Notes under the pieces: generated by a model
Database searches by the model: none
What the model saw: only the letters and a program-made list of their open reading frames with translations
What the model was told of the DNA's origin: nothing
DNA from: Pratylenchus scribneri
Lineage: Eukaryota > Nematoda > Chromadorea > Rhabditida > Pratylenchidae
Direction: 5' to 3'
NCBI GenBank assembly: GCA_030063045.1
Contig: JAQSEB010000175.1
Span: 434,001-498,000, forward strand
DNA: 64,000 nt
Made by a program: the position numbers and the translations under genes
Part shown: positions 40,535 through 54,286 of the stretch, one piece after another
Layout: every line of letters begins with the position of its first letter
Position numbering within the stretch: the stretch's first letter is position 1

Positions 40535-43500
40535 ATGTCGCCAAAAACATTTATTTCCCTTTTCCTCCTAATTTTCATCATTGCAACCACAAAAGTTTAT
40601 TGTGACCTTCAAGTTCTACCAAAATTGTCTGAAATTTCAAAATTTTCTGAAATTCCAAAATTGAGCGAAATTTTTGGCAAAAATGAAAAAGAACAACTGA
40701 AAATAATTGAAAATAAAAATAAGGCAGAATTAAAACAATTCCAAGAAACGGTCAAAAATTTATCCTATTTTGATAAGGCAATTGGCACCGATGCCCGCAT
40801 ATTTGAATGGTTGAAAAAGTGGACACCACGGGTGGATTCTTTATTTAAGGTAAATATTAAATATTTATATAATTTATTTTTATTAATTAATTTTGTTATA
40901 AATTATTTCCAAATTTATTTTTTAATTTTTCTATATGATTATTTATGTATTTTATTTTAAAATTTTTGTCAATAAATTAAAATTTGACGCTTAAAATAAA
41001 ATACATGGCATAGGTCAAATTTTTAATTTCTTTATTTGAAATTTGTGATTAAAAAAAAATTTTTACAAAAGTTTTTAAATTTTCGAAAAATTTAAGAATT
41101 TTTAAAATTTTTGGAAAATTATAAGAATTTTATAATTTTTAGAAAAAATTTAGGTCTTATCCAGTTTGGGTCCTCTTTTTCCTCAAAATTTTTTTTCATT
41201 TTTTCGGTCAAATTATATACCAATCGACGCGTCTTGACGAGCTGCGTACCAAAATGACAATAATTTTGAGCGTATGAGCATTTTTGCCCAAGTTATGGCC
41301 ATTTGAAAATCGCAAAAGTGCTTGGTCCCCCCTATGGGTTTGAACTCGAAAAATTTTTTGAAAATTTTTTCGGTCAAATTATAGCTCAATCGACGCGTAT
41401 CGACGAGGAGAGTGCGAATCTGTCATTGGTTTCGCATAAAACACAAAAATAAAAAAGTTACTTTTGCGCAAATACTCGTAGTTCCAACACATTCCAGCGA
41501 GAATAAAATGGTCATAACTTTTGTAGTTTTGAGTTTTATGAGAAACCGATGAGAGATTTGCACTCTGCTCATTGAGACGCGTCGATTGAATTATAATTTG
41601 ACCAAAAAAATTTTCAAAAGAGTTTTCGAGTTCAAACCCATAGGGGGGACCCTTCACTTTTGAGATTTTCATCAGGTCAGAACTTTTCTATTTTTGAGTT
41701 TTATGCGAAACAAATAACATTTTCGTAACCAGCTCGACAAGACGTGTCGGTTGGTATATCATTTCCGAAAAAATTTTTTTTTTGAAAAAATTTTGGGGAA
41801 AAAAGAGGACCCAAACTGGATAAGTACCAAAATTTAAGAATTTTGAATTTTTATTTTCGAAATTTGTGATTTTAAAAAATTTGTAGAATCTTTAAAATTT
41901 TTAGAAAAATTTAAAATTTTAAATAATTTTTAAAAATATTTTGAAAAATTTTATAATTTTTAAAATTTTTGGAAATTCTTAGAAAAATTTAATAATTTTA
42001 AAAATTTTTGGAAAAATTTAAAAATTTTTAAAATTATTTGAATAAAATTTTTATTTTGAAGGTTTTCATCTATTTCGTAAATTTGGACAATGTGCCAATT
42101 TGTGTGGCCGAAGAATTTCTCAATTCAATCGACAAAGAAAAATTGTTACGAAATGAAATTGCAAAAATGTTGAAAAGTCCGGCCACAAATTTGAACAACA
42201 GATCGGCGTACATTTTTTCCCAAGAAGGCGTTGAAGTGTTGAACATTGACACTGAAGGGGTTCGATGCAAAGCCAGCTTGGAGGAACCGGCGGCTGTGGG
42301 CAAATTATTTTATAAAATTGTGGAAGCACTTGGAGATGAGGAAAAACTGGGAAAAAGTGAAAAAGAAGTGGAAAGGAGGGAAACAAAATGGATAAATGAG
42401 GTGAATAGCCGACAGCATACATTGTTTGAAGCAATCGAAAGTGAAAAGCAATTGAATGTGGAATTGGTAATTTAATTAATTAATTAATTATTTTTAACTA
42501 TTTTAATTTTCTAAGCAGCCAGACAATCCCCAATGAATTAAAAATTAGTTTTACTAAAAATGTGGCCTAGCTAATAAGTTGTGGCCACAAAATCTGGCCA
42601 TAAAAACTTTTTTTGGCACTATTAGTCCAATGGCCACAACATTCAAATTAGAAATGGACTAGAAAATATTCTTACTTGTTAGTTGTTTTTATAGAGAATT
42701 TTCAGACCTTTCCTTTCTGTAATATAATTTAAATATTATTTTTGGTCAGCTGCAAAGGCCAGAGATATCCATAACAAAGATTTAATCCAGCTTTTTCTTT
42801 GAAAACAAATTAATTTAAATGTTTCAATTCCTGAATTTAATGTCTTATGCCCCTAATTCCCGAATTTAATTAATCAATAATTCCAAATTTAATTAATTAA
42901 TTATTAATGAATCTATTATAAATTTAATTAGTTAATTAATTAATTAATAAAAATTCCTAATTTAATTAGTTCCAAATTTAATTAGTTAATTAATTAATTA
43001 ATTAATATACTTTAATAATCTAAAATATTTAAATATCATTTTAAATAAAAAAATAAAAATTAAATTTCAGGAAAAATTGACATTGGACATCAAAATAGAA
43101 ACTGTGTTCAATCATTTGCGTCAAACATTTAAAAATGATGGAAATCACAAATTTGAATTTGTCAACATTGTTCAGAAAAAAATTTCAAAATGGTACACAA
43201 TTCCCGAAAAAATAAAGAATATCAAGCTTCAATTCAAGGCAAAAATAATAATCAAATAATTTAATTTTAATTAAATTTTTAGGAATATGCCGTTTGGCTT
43301 TTTGCGCCAACCAATTTTCAATATTTAATTTCCGCAATCCTCTATTTTGCTCGCCTCTCGGGCACAATAACCATTGCGATGGATGCGGCACGTTCATTCG
43401 GGCTGGATGAATTGATCATCCAAGAAACTCAATATCTTTCTAATAAATTGGTAAACAAATTATTAAATAAATATTTTTAATAATGAGATGTTTAACATCC

Positions 43501-46241
43501 GATCTTTTTTAGGTCACTCATGAATTTTTTTATTCTTTTTACCGTACTTTTTCCTAATTGTGGTCCTTTTCCCTATCCATTAGAGTCCGTCTACAAAAAT
43601 AAGCCCTCTTTTGAACGCCCCTGAAAAATAGTAGCTATGGGGCCGCTATTAGGAAAAATAAATTTATTTTTATTTGGTCACAAATTAGGGTTGGACAAAG
43701 TCGGTTTCGGTTTGAGAAATTCAATGAAATTTCAAACCTACAAATTGAGTATTTTTGCTCTTTTAAACCGAAAATAGGAGAAACGAAAACCGACGTTTTT
43801 TCAAAAACCGAAAACCGGCTTTTCACTAAAAACCGATTTTGTCCACCCTAGTCATAATTTCCTGTCATTATTATCGAAAATCAAATTAACTAATTCAATC
43901 TCTACAGAGTCAGAATTATAAAATATAATCAACCACATTTGCTTAATTAAAAAATATTCATTAAAAATTCATTCTAAAATTTTGGGGAAATTTAATGCCT
44001 TCTCAGGATTTAATTCTTGAATAAAAAAAATCCTAAAAATTTATTTTACCCATTTAATTAGATTGATCATGGCGGCGATACCAAATTGGTAATGTGGATT
44101 TTTGGTGTGAATGGCATTATTCCACTATATTTGCGAGGCTCTGTAGTCAAAGAAAACAGACAAAAACAACATCCAAAAGCAAAACAACATAAAAAAGAGG
44201 AAGAAGAAGGAATATATTTTGACCACAAAGGAAATGAATATACGGAAAAGCAAATTAATGAATGGAAACATGGCAAAGATGCAGAAGATGACAAGGAATT
44301 TTTGAAGAGAATCATCGAGGAACTAATCCATCGAAAAGGCCACCCATGCGAGAAATTCATGGCACATATGGTGGAAAAATTCAAAGGCTTAGGCGATTCG
44401 GCAAAATGGAAAATAAGAATGGAAAATTTCAAAAATGGAATGGAGAAATTCAAAGAGCAAGTAAAAGTAAGGATAAGGAGTAATAAAATTAATTTAAAAT
44501 ATTTAAAAAATAATATAAAATAATAAAAATATTTAAAAAATAATTTTATAATTATTAATAAAAATACATATTAAATTAAAAATAAATTGAGAAAATATAA
44601 TATTTAAAAAAATTATTAAATTTAAATTTTTTGTTTTATTTATAAATAATAAAATTGTAAATAATAATAATAAAAATTAATATAAATAAAATTTTAGAAA
44701 ATAATAAAAATTTAAAAAAAATAAATTTACAAAATTTTTCAGGCCATTGATTTGAAGCAAACAATCAAGGATGTGACCGCATTTTTGATCACACCCCGTC
44801 ATATTGCCTTCCTATTCAAGCTGATTTTGACTGTTTTCGGCCTATATCAACCAGTTTTCATCACATTGGAAGTATTGGAATTTTTGGGCATCACCGATAT
44901 TCTCCTGGAAATGTATATTATAATTAATAATGAAAAAATTACTCGAAAAATTGCAGAAAATAATTGATTTTTTAAATTTGATATATTATCGAAAAATTAA
45001 AAAAAATCTCTAATTTAAAAATTAATAATAAAATAATAAATTTAAATCAGTAAATAACAATAAAATTTTTATATTTTTAGAATGACAGTTTCCGCTGAAA
45101 CATTGAAAGATACGAAGATTTTTAGAGGGCACGAAAATAGATCAGCGGTTCTAGATTTTATGATCAACGAAAATGGACTTGTCCCAATGTTTTTGACCAT
45201 AGGCAAGGCACAAGATAAGGATGAACGGAAAAAGCGAGTGGCCAGAGAGGTGAGCCTAAAAATGGAAATAGTTTTTAAATTAAATTTAAATTAATTTTTA
45301 ATTCCGAAAAAATTTTTTTCAAACCAAAAACGCATTTTTAAGCCAAGAAATATTGCTTGAAATGCCGAAAAAATATTCTCCAATTTTATTTAAAAATTTA
45401 TAGTTGCAATTATTCCATCTGCTCAAAAATGTAATCATTGAACATAATGGCAGTGCATTGAATGAATTGTACAAATATTTTGTGGAGCAAATGAGAACAA
45501 ATGTGATTGGATTGACGGTAAGTTTTTTTTCTTATCAAAAAAACTTTGAAAAATTATCAAAAATTGAAAATAATTTGTAGCCCATTTTTTGGATAATTTT
45601 AATATTTTTTAAAGTATTTATTTTATTCACTATTTAAAAATTATTTTGCAGATTTTGCAAACATTCAAAGCCGATCAAACTTCGAAATATTCACTGCGAA
45701 ATTGGGCAAAAGTGCGCAAAGCGATGATTCCAATGCATCAGGCAAAATATGATTTGGACATTTTGAGGGAATATGCACAGAAGAAAATTTTTGACTATCG
45801 TGGAATGCAGGAAAGATTGAAGAAATTTGGTAAATAAATTTTTAATTAATATATTTAATCCATCCAAAAAATTTGAAATTTTGTCGATTGAAAAATTTTT
45901 AAAATTTATCCTCTTGGGTTTTGGCTATAATTATTTAAATAAAAATTAATTCTATAGAAAAATTCTAATTCGGAGAAAAACAAAATTTTAATTGTCCAAT
46001 TTCTAAGGAGAGAATTAATTTAAAAATTTTTTCAGACGAAAAAATCCAAAACAAAATCAACGATTGTGTTCCAAACATGGAAGATGTTCATAAATTGAAA
46101 GAGGTACGAGGCGATGAACAAGATGGCCAAAAAGAAAATATGATGGATTTGAAAAAGGGCGTAAAAATGGCACAAAAACCACCTCCACATTTAATGGCAG
46201 GAACAAAAGGAGATAATAAGCCGATAAAAGGAAGACGTTAA
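40535..46241 (+). CDS. 765-aa secreted protein of unknown function, ten exons
   Basis: Exons 40535-40849, 42062-42466, 43071-43238, 43283-43450, 44062-44466, 44743-44912, 45081-45249, 45404-45517, 45652-45829 and 46036-46241 add up exactly to 765 codons plus stop. The first ~23 residues (FISLFLLIFIIATTKVYC) form a signal peptide. The rest is Lys/Glu-rich and mainly helical with few Cys and no convincing membrane span; I recognise no domain. All introns are GT-AG except intron 3, which needs a GC donor (43239). Intron 1 holds a 669-bp foldback element. Exon 6 with its 5' intron is copied at 52661-52938. The gene is AT-rich like its surroundings. A nematode-specific secreted (possibly host-interaction) protein is only a guess. 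Confidence 0.7.
41156..41824. repeat. 669-bp foldback element in an intron
   Basis: Outer ends CTTATCCAGTTTGGGTCC and GGACCCAAACTGGATAAG are exact inverse copies. Inside, ATCGACGCGT...GACGAG blocks and TTGAACTCGAAAA/TTTTCGAGTTCAA are mirrored, giving one long stem. Shares the GACGCGTC...GACGAG block with the foldback at 29308-29689. No clear target duplication. Confidence 0.85.
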
Positions 46242-48000
46242 TGAAAAAATACATTTTGGAAAGGTATAAGATAATTTACTGTTGAAATATTAATTGAAAT
46301 CTTTGTAAATTTTTTTACCTTTTTTTTATTTGGATATTTGTAAATTCTGTTACATTTTTTGATATTTTGAATTCTTTGTAAATTTTTTGTGATAATTTTT
46401 TTATTTTTGATAAAATTTTTTCCTCATAAATATAAAAATTATTTAGTGGAACTTAAAAGACTAATAATATTGTAGCAATTACCTTTGAAAATTTTTTCAT
46501 CAACATCCGGGGATTTTATGAGAAACAAAATTTGAAATGAAATTTGTTATTTGAACCTAATTAGCTTCAATTTCATTTTTACTGCTTATTTTAAAAGTGA
46601 ATCAGATTTTTAAATAGATTTGAATTGAGAATAACAGAAAATACTTTTAAGCAAATTCAATTTCCAAATAATTTAAAACCAAAGTCCTTCCACATATTAT
46701 ATTCGTCAGTTGTTCAATAGCCAAAAGCTCTGTTGCCAGCTGTGGCCGATGATTTGGGTTTCATTTTGTGTCCCAATTCAATTTCCCTCCATTCTCGCCC
46801 TTTCCATTCCACCATCGTCCGTCTGAGAATGATCGCCATGAGACGGCTGACCACTTTTCTCGCACCAAAGCCAACCTTCCCCTTTTCATATTCCTTACTC
46901 CTCATTAACATCGCCGAGTTTTGCAAAAATGAAAAATATTTAATAATTATTCCATGTGAAATTGGGTTAGTTTTAAACTTGCATTAATTATTTAAAGTTT
47001 TATTTAAATTTTAGGATGCCTTCATCCAAAAAATGTGTTCCAATTGAGTTAGTTTTCGGTTAATTTTAAGTAAAAATATTGTAATTGGAAATTTAGGCCA
47101 TACTCAAATGAAATTTGGTTTGATGTTTTGGCCTCTGTGAAATCCATGATACGCCTAATCTTTTTTAGCCAATTTGGATTTGCTTCCGATTTGTCAAGAA
47201 TATTTGTTTTCTGGGAATTTTGTGAAGAAGCGTAGAAATGTTCGAGATTTGCTATTGATTCGATCACTGCGAGGTAATGTTAAATACCATATTTTCTTTT
47301 TCAGATCCTCCTTAGAGGTTACTGAAATTTTTTAGCCCCCTCTCTATTTGAAGCCCTTTCTAGCAATCATATTTTTTAATGTGAGAAAAGATTTAAAAAT
47401 GAATTTTTGCTCTCTTTGAAGAGTTTTAAAAATTTATTTCCGCTCTCTAATAGAAGCACCTATGGAGATTCTTAATAGAGGAAATACGGTAGTTAAAACA
47501 ATTGTATTATAAACTTATAATTATTTTAGGTCTAATCAATTTTTGGGAAAATGGGGCCACTGTGAGGGAAAAGATTGAAAATTAGGTGAGAGGGAAAGCT
47601 GCGTATGCTTAATTACGTCACAAAACACACAGAGCAAAATGGGGAATAAAGGGAAGAAAGAAGCTTCCATTTTGCTTCCTCATCTTTCAGAGTTTTCTAT
47701 TCAATTGGAAATAATTATTAATGATTGATAGGAATGATGATTGACAATTGCCGAAAGGGAAAGCATAGAGAACAAAGAAAAGTGGGCAAAATTAATCAAT
47801 AATATATAAATTTTAAGTTATGTTTAATTAAATGGGTTTATCTCTATTATAATCTAGGAAATTTTTTTTCAAAAGAAAGTACAATGGCCTTGAAAAAAAG
47901 ATTTTGATATCAAAAAATTTTAAGCTAATTTAAATTATTAAAATTTTTTAATTATTATTTTTTATCATAAAGAACAAAACATTTTAATCAAAATAATTTA
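46242..48000. other. Noncoding region after the secreted-protein gene, with a duplicated block at 46680-46930
   Basis: The block 46680-46930 (TCTGTTGCCAGCTGTGGCCG, GATTTGGGTTTCATTTTGTG) recurs at 52941-53160 and, more diverged, at 53280-53510. Apparent ORFs are not shared among copies, so coding is unlikely. The remaining DNA shows only AT-rich sequence. Confidence 0.5.
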
Positions 48001-48009
48001 TTTGTTTTT

Positions 48010-51000
48010 TATGTTCCTTTCTTTTTGAAAAGATTGTCCCATGCATTCCAATATTCTTGCCAATTCTTCTCATTTTGAATATTCCTTTAAGCTTCAATTG
48101 AAAGACCCCAACCATAGGCATCCAACTTGTCGATGGATAAAGATTTGGCTGCCACAAAATAGCCAGAATTTGCTATCACCAGCCTCGCACAACTGTCGAA
48201 ACATGGCCATGCCCTCGGAGGGCAAAATAGCGGTGAAAAGCACACCGACTAATGTGACATAACTAAAATAATTGAATTAAATTTATTAATTCCGCCTATT
48301 TTAATTTTATTAATTCAGCACTTACTGATGGGTTGCTTTTTCCTTCCGGGCAGTTGTGGACTTTCAGATAGTCATAGCGATACAGAAAACAAGTCGCATG
48401 ACCTGCAAATATTTTTTATTTGGCAGTCATTTAATTTGCCGAAAAATATATTTAATTAGCCGCAAACAATAAAAAAATAAAATCGGGGGATTAAAGTGGA
48501 TATAGGGAGGATTAAGCCCCGAAATAGATGACCGCGAGTCCTGGTTTGGGCCATTTTGCTATCGGCTTCGCGAGAATCCTATGCTCCGAACCCCTAACCC
48601 TAAACCCTAGCCCCTAACTAGGCTTAATCCGGCTTAATCCCTCTTATATCCACCTAAATCCGGATATATCCCGCGCACCCTCAGGACCTTCGGCCCACTT
48701 CCCGACATTTCACTGGCCTGGACTATTTCATATCCATTTCGGGCTTAATCCAGTTTAATCCCCTATATCCACCTTATTCCCCTCATATCCAGCTATATCC
48801 CACGCACTCTCAAGCATTTCCCCGACCTTCAACTGGCCCTTCGGACCATTTCCCATCTATTTCGGGGCTTATTCCCCCTATATCCACCTTAATTCCCCTA
48901 TTTTATTTTTTTTATTGTTTTCGGCAAATTATTTTTCAGCAAATACAGTATTATTTTCGGCAAATTAATATTATCTCTTTTTATTTCTATTTCATTTTAT
49001 TTTTTTTAAACAGTTATTCAAAATATTCTTTAATTTTGAATTTTTTATTTGTATATTTATTTAAATGCAAAATTTTTACTGCCCTCATTAATTATTTAAA
49101 ATTTTTTATTTATTTTGCTTTTTAATTTAATAATTTTTGATATTTTTGTAAAAAAAATTTTTACATAATTCATGTTTTAAGATTGTATTGCCTTGTGTAA
49201 TCATATTGATATCATTCCTCACACAAATTCTGTATTTCACCAATTTCTTTGACTTATCAAAATATGATTTCGTCAATCCCAAATGCATGAATTGTCTAAA
49301 AAATAAGGCATCCCATGAAATGTCATCATATCATTTTAAAAATTACCTTCATCGTCTTTATCCTTGAAATAAAAAATTATAAAGCCTTTGACATCAGTTG
49401 ATTTTTTTTGGAAAACAATATGTGCATTTGCCCCTTCCATTTTGTTTTCTGTCAAACCCAAACCTGAATTCAAAATCTCTTTTAATTCCGCCTGGTTATA
49501 TTAATTCAGCCTGTTTTAATAACGCTTATTTTAATTTCCCCTGGTTAGATTAATTCTGACTGTTTTAATTCCGCCTGGCAAACATAGATTAATTCTACCT
49601 ATTTTTAATTCCGGTTGGTTATGATCAAAAATATAGCCAATTGCGTTCGAATTTGTAAGCTGAACAACGGAGGCTAAATAATCAAATTGCCCTAAACAAC
49701 AAGCAAATTAGTAACCAATTCAATGGGATTAAAAATCAAATGAGTACATTGGAGGCAAAAATGGCAAATTCTATGCGAAATCTACAAAAAAATGGAAGAA
49801 GGAATTCGGAGCTCCAACAAATTGACCGAAATGCATTTGAAGCAATGTTGAGGCAAAGTCAAGAATTGAGAAAGAATATGGACAGTGCGAAGACGGATGG
49901 GAAGGTGATCACATTTTTTAAAATTTTTATTTCCTTTTATTAAAATAATTTATTGGGTAAAAAATGATTGAGTAATTCCTCTATAAATAAAATGGCCTAG
50001 GCCTAAGCCTGATAAATTAAAAAATATAAAAATTTGGGAAAATAAAAAAACGAATTTTAATATAGATAGAAAGGTCTGTGTGTCTGGTTACGAATGTCAA
50101 AACAAAAAATTTTTGAAATTTAGAAAAAAAGATATTTTTTAAAATCTTTAGATTATTTTTTTGTAAATTTTTGAGAAGGTAATTCCCCTATCCTATAAAT
50201 ACAATGGCCTAGGCCTAAGCCTAATAAATTAAAAAATATAAAAATTTTGGAAACTAAAAAAATCGAATTTTAATATAGATGGAAGAGTCTGTGTGCCTAG
50301 TTACGAATGTCAAAACAAAAAAATTTTGAAATTTCGAAAAAAAGATATTTTTTAAAATCATTTGATTTATTTTTTTGTAAATTTTTGAGAAGGTAATTCC
50401 CCTATAAATATAATTCAAAAATCTCCAAAAATTAAGAAGATAGACACCAAAGATTTCCAATTTTAAGAGGTTGAAAAATAATTAAGTATGAAAGAGATTA
50501 TATGGAATTTAAGGGATAAAAATTTTTAAAAATTTAAAAAATTCAGAATTATCAAAATGGCATTGAAAATCAGAGAAACAATCAATGAGGTGCAAATAAT
50601 GCGACCCAAAATCAAGATATCACATATCAATCGCAGCAATTAATTTACAATCTTAAAAAGAGAATTAAATGATAAAATTATTGAAATGAATTAATTGGGC
50701 AAATGGATCAAGCAATTCAAAATATGGGTGCCAAAATATCAACAACTCAAAAAGTCAGTCGAGACCAACAAGAATTGTGGATTTGGGCAGGAAAATGGAT
50801 ACAATGGTTCGGACAATAAAAAATATTCAACAGCAACAAAATATTGCCAAATAGAGCAAATAATCATAACAACAAAAATAATGATTTGCTGCAAAAATTC
50901 AATCAATTAAGTATAAAAGGGGACACAATTGATCGAACTGTCAAAAATCAAACAAATTTGTGGTATTTTTTAAGCGAATTAAGGCATATTAGATTTATGC

Positions 51001-52344
51001 TCAAATAAAATTAATTATTAACTCCGTCTGTTTTACTACCATTTAATTCCGCCTCTTTTATTAATATTTTATTCCGCTTGTTTTACTAACATTCCCTTTT
51101 CTTTAACTTACTTTGTGTATATGCTTTAGCGGGCAGTTGAATTCTGTCCTTATAACCAAATTCCGCCATGCCAGGCTTTAAAAAAAGAAATTTTTGTTCT
51201 TTTCCATTATGTGTCATCTAGCAAAAATGATGAAAATCGCATCTTATGGGTAATTTTTCTTGAAGAATACAAACTGACTATCATAAGCTTAATAAGAAAA
51301 TGTCAACTTTTACCAAGAAAAGTAAAAGTTGGAACTGATATATTTTTATTAGATATATATCTATTGCGATATATCTCAACCAGCTGAATCAAATGTTACT
51401 CTTTTTATAAAGTCAAATTGAAATAAGATGAAATTAAATGCCAATATATCTTACTAAACCAAATATTTTTTAACCATAACTTGCCAATACAGTAATTGAA
51501 TATTACCATAAAAATGGCGCCATTAGAATTAGATCGCTAAGCTATATCATTTGTGCTATTATTTGTCTATGTAAAAATTTCCACCAAATAAGGCATTGGT
51601 CCTTCTTTTGCTTTTTTGTGGTAAAGTCGACAAAATTTTGCCAAGAGGTAGGAAATGACAAAATGGATATTAGATTCGTAACCTACTTTAAAAATTATTA
51701 GAACACAATTTTCTGATCCATAATAGGAATAGGTTCGATGTTTAAAAATTTTCGAAATCGAAAATCGACATTTCGTAGAGGCAAAAAATTTTTCGAAATC
51801 GAAAAACAACATTTCGGTGCCAAAAAAGAAGGAAAATCGACATCGAATCAAAAAAATCGAACCCATCCCTGATCCATAACGGAAAAGAAAATTTTTAAAC
51901 TTACTATTATTTTATTATTGAAGAATGGAATTAATTCATCTTCAATAATATTAGCAAGCAAAATTTCATTGTTAATTGTTTGAAGCATATCCCACATTTG
52001 GTCTCGATTTAAATTTAATTTTTTTTAAATTTTTTCTTACAAATGTTCCCAAATTTTTTTTTCTATAAATTTATATTTTATTTTACATTTTTTGATAAAT
52101 TTTCTCAAACTATATCATTTTATTTCAAATTTAAAATTGTCTTTAAATTAGAAATATTCATTTTTTTAAATTTTCTTTTGTTTTGTATTTTTTAAAAATT
52201 TTTAGCTGATGAATACCTTTTCTTTGTTCGCATTGGCAGTTCTCTATTGCGTGCATTTCTGTTATCAATTAAATATTGAAGCATCATTCGAATGCTTTCG
52301 TTTAGCATTTTCATCAATATTGTAATAGTGTTCTCGAATGGCAT
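48010..52344 (-). other. Cluster of weak minus-strand exon candidates (unidentified gene)
   Basis: Several stretches read like coding exons bounded by splice consensus: near 52344-52210 (starting MPFENTITILMKML), 52010-51910 (DQMWDMLQTINNEILL), 51173-51115 (MAEFGYKDRIQLPAKAYTQ), 49480-49350 (GANAHIVFQKKSTDVKGF), 48400-48330 and 48262-48090. I could not connect them into one frame, and at least one junction gives an early stop, so they may be a decayed gene or several. Plus-strand 49740-49903 holds a coiled-coil-like frame of equally weak support. Introns contain the CCGCCTGTTTTAATT micro-repeat seen in bulk at 61.3 kb. Confidence 0.25.
48590..48900. repeat. Diverged TTAATCC-rich satellite units
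   Basis: Two to three units of the family with CGGCTTAATCCC, CCTATATCCACC and CCGCGCAC...CCACTGGCC. Better preserved tandem units lie at 55760-56340. Confidence 0.75.
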
Positions 52345-52439
52345 CTATTCTGGTCCATACTTAAATATTAAAATTTTATTATAAAAAATTGTAAATAGTA
52401 TTATAAATTTTAACAATATTAAATTACATTAAGAAACGT

Positions 52440-52660
52440 GTTGTCGTTTTTGTAACCTTTATTTTTAATTTTCCCAAATATTTTTTTATCTTTGTTTTCA
52501 TCCAAACATTTGAATGTTTTTGTTTTTTCCAAATATTTGAATGTTTTTGTTTTCCCCAAACATTTTATTTTTTGTTTCCCAAACATTTGAATGTTTTTAT
52601 TTTCTCCAAACATTTGAATTTTTTTTTATTTTCCCCAAACATTTTTTTGTTTCCCAAAAA
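52440..52660. repeat. Third CCAAACATTTGAATG minisatellite array
   Basis: About seven units of ~26-32 bp with CCAAACATTTGAATGTTTTT. Same core as the arrays in the two BTB genes. It abuts the chimeric duplicate that starts at 52661. Confidence 0.85.
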
Positions 52661-53160
52661 TAAATTGAGAAAATATAATATTTAAAAAAAATTATTAAAT
52701 TTAAATTTTGATTTATTTATAAATAATAAAATTGCAAAATAATAATAATAAAAATTAATATAAATAAAATTTTAGAAAATAATAAAAATTTAAAAAAATA
52801 TATTTACAAAATTTTTTAGGCAATTGATTTGAAGCAAACAATCAAGGATGTGACCGCATTTTTGATCACACCTCGCCATATTGCCTTCTTATTCAAGCTA
52901 ATTTTGAATATTTTCGGCCTATATCAGCCAGTTTTCATCCAAAGTCCTTCCCCATATTATATTCGTCAGTTGTTTAATAGTCAAAAGCTCTGTTGCCAGC
53001 TGGCCGATGATTTGGGTTTCATTTTGTGTCCTATTTAATTTCCTCCATTCCTTGCTTTTCCATCATGGTCCGAGAATGATCATCATTCACCAAAAAGAAA
53101 GCTAATCACCTTTCTCACCCCTTCCCCTCACTCATAGTCTTCATTCATCGTCGAGTTTTG
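52661..53160 (+). pseudogene. Chimeric duplicate: exon 6 of the secreted-protein gene fused to downstream DNA
   Basis: 52661-52938 copies 44580-44860 (3' part of intron 5 with its acceptor, and the first ~117 nt of exon 6) with few changes. It then switches without a gap to a copy of 46680-46900, which lies past the end of the source gene. The exon frame continues ~30 codons into the foreign part before a stop. The two-source structure indicates a duplication with internal deletion. Confidence 0.8.
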
Positions 53161-54286
53161 CCCTTCACACATCCTTCCGTCGCCCTGATCCAATCAAATC
53201 CCGATCCATCCATATTCAACTAACAATTCTTCCGTACATTGCCCATTATAAACAACCCTTATTCGCCTTCACAACTTCCCCCAGCTTTGCTGGCTGCCCA
53301 GATGGCAGGATGATTTCGGTTTCATTTTTGTCCCGTTTAATTTTCTCCAGCTCATTCTTGGCCTTTCCACTATAGTCCGAGAATGATCATCATTCACCAA
53401 TTAGACTGCTATAATCTATAATAATTACCTTTCTCACCCCAAAGCCAACCATTCTTTTTCCCCTTTTTCATAGTTCTCATTTTCCTCATTCATCATCGGG
53501 TTTTTTGCTATTCACACCTCCTTCCGTCCCCCCGATCCAATTCAATCTCCATCCTTTCCAACCAACAAATCATCCGTACATTTGCCCAACACCCCCATTC
53601 ACCTTCCTCCGTCCATTTCCTCCTCCTCCACCCATCCCCCAATTGACCAATTTTAGCGCATTGCTCAAGTGTTTTCGGCGCACAACATATTTATGAAATG
53701 GTGCAAATGTGATGCAAAATATGTACACATTCCATATTAGCCATTTGCATTTGCATTGGTCTCTTGACAAAAAATTTTATTGAGCATTTTGTGCGCCTCT
53801 TTTTCGGACATCCATAATCCCGACAAAAATATTTCCATAATAATACACATTTTTTGATTGAATAAAGCTAATTCTAAACTGTAAATAAGGAAATGCACAT
53901 TTCGTCCAATAATGCCCATAAGAAAACAAGACTTATTTGCTTTTTTTATCCATTTAGTAATTCTTAGAATATTTTAATGAGCATTGTCTTCAGTTGGTTT
54001 ATAAAATTAAATTTTGTGATAAAAAATACATACTTATCCCTAAATTATTTAGTGTGTATATATTTTAATTAATAAATTGAAATAATTAATCGGGAGAATT
54101 TTATTAATTTACTATAACTTGTTTAACCATATTTTATGAATGCGCGAATTCATTACCATATTTATTCAGTATTCTTATTTTTCAATATTTTTTACTTAAA
54201 CAAAAATCAGAATTTTTAATTTGTTTATTCTTAATTCATTCAAATTAATAGTTTAACTCGTCAAGTATTTTATATTTCTTTTAAAT
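53161..54286. other. Noncoding region with a diverged repeat copy
   Basis: Contains the third copy of the 46680 block (53280-53510) and pyrimidine-rich DNA. No convincing gene. Confidence 0.4.
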
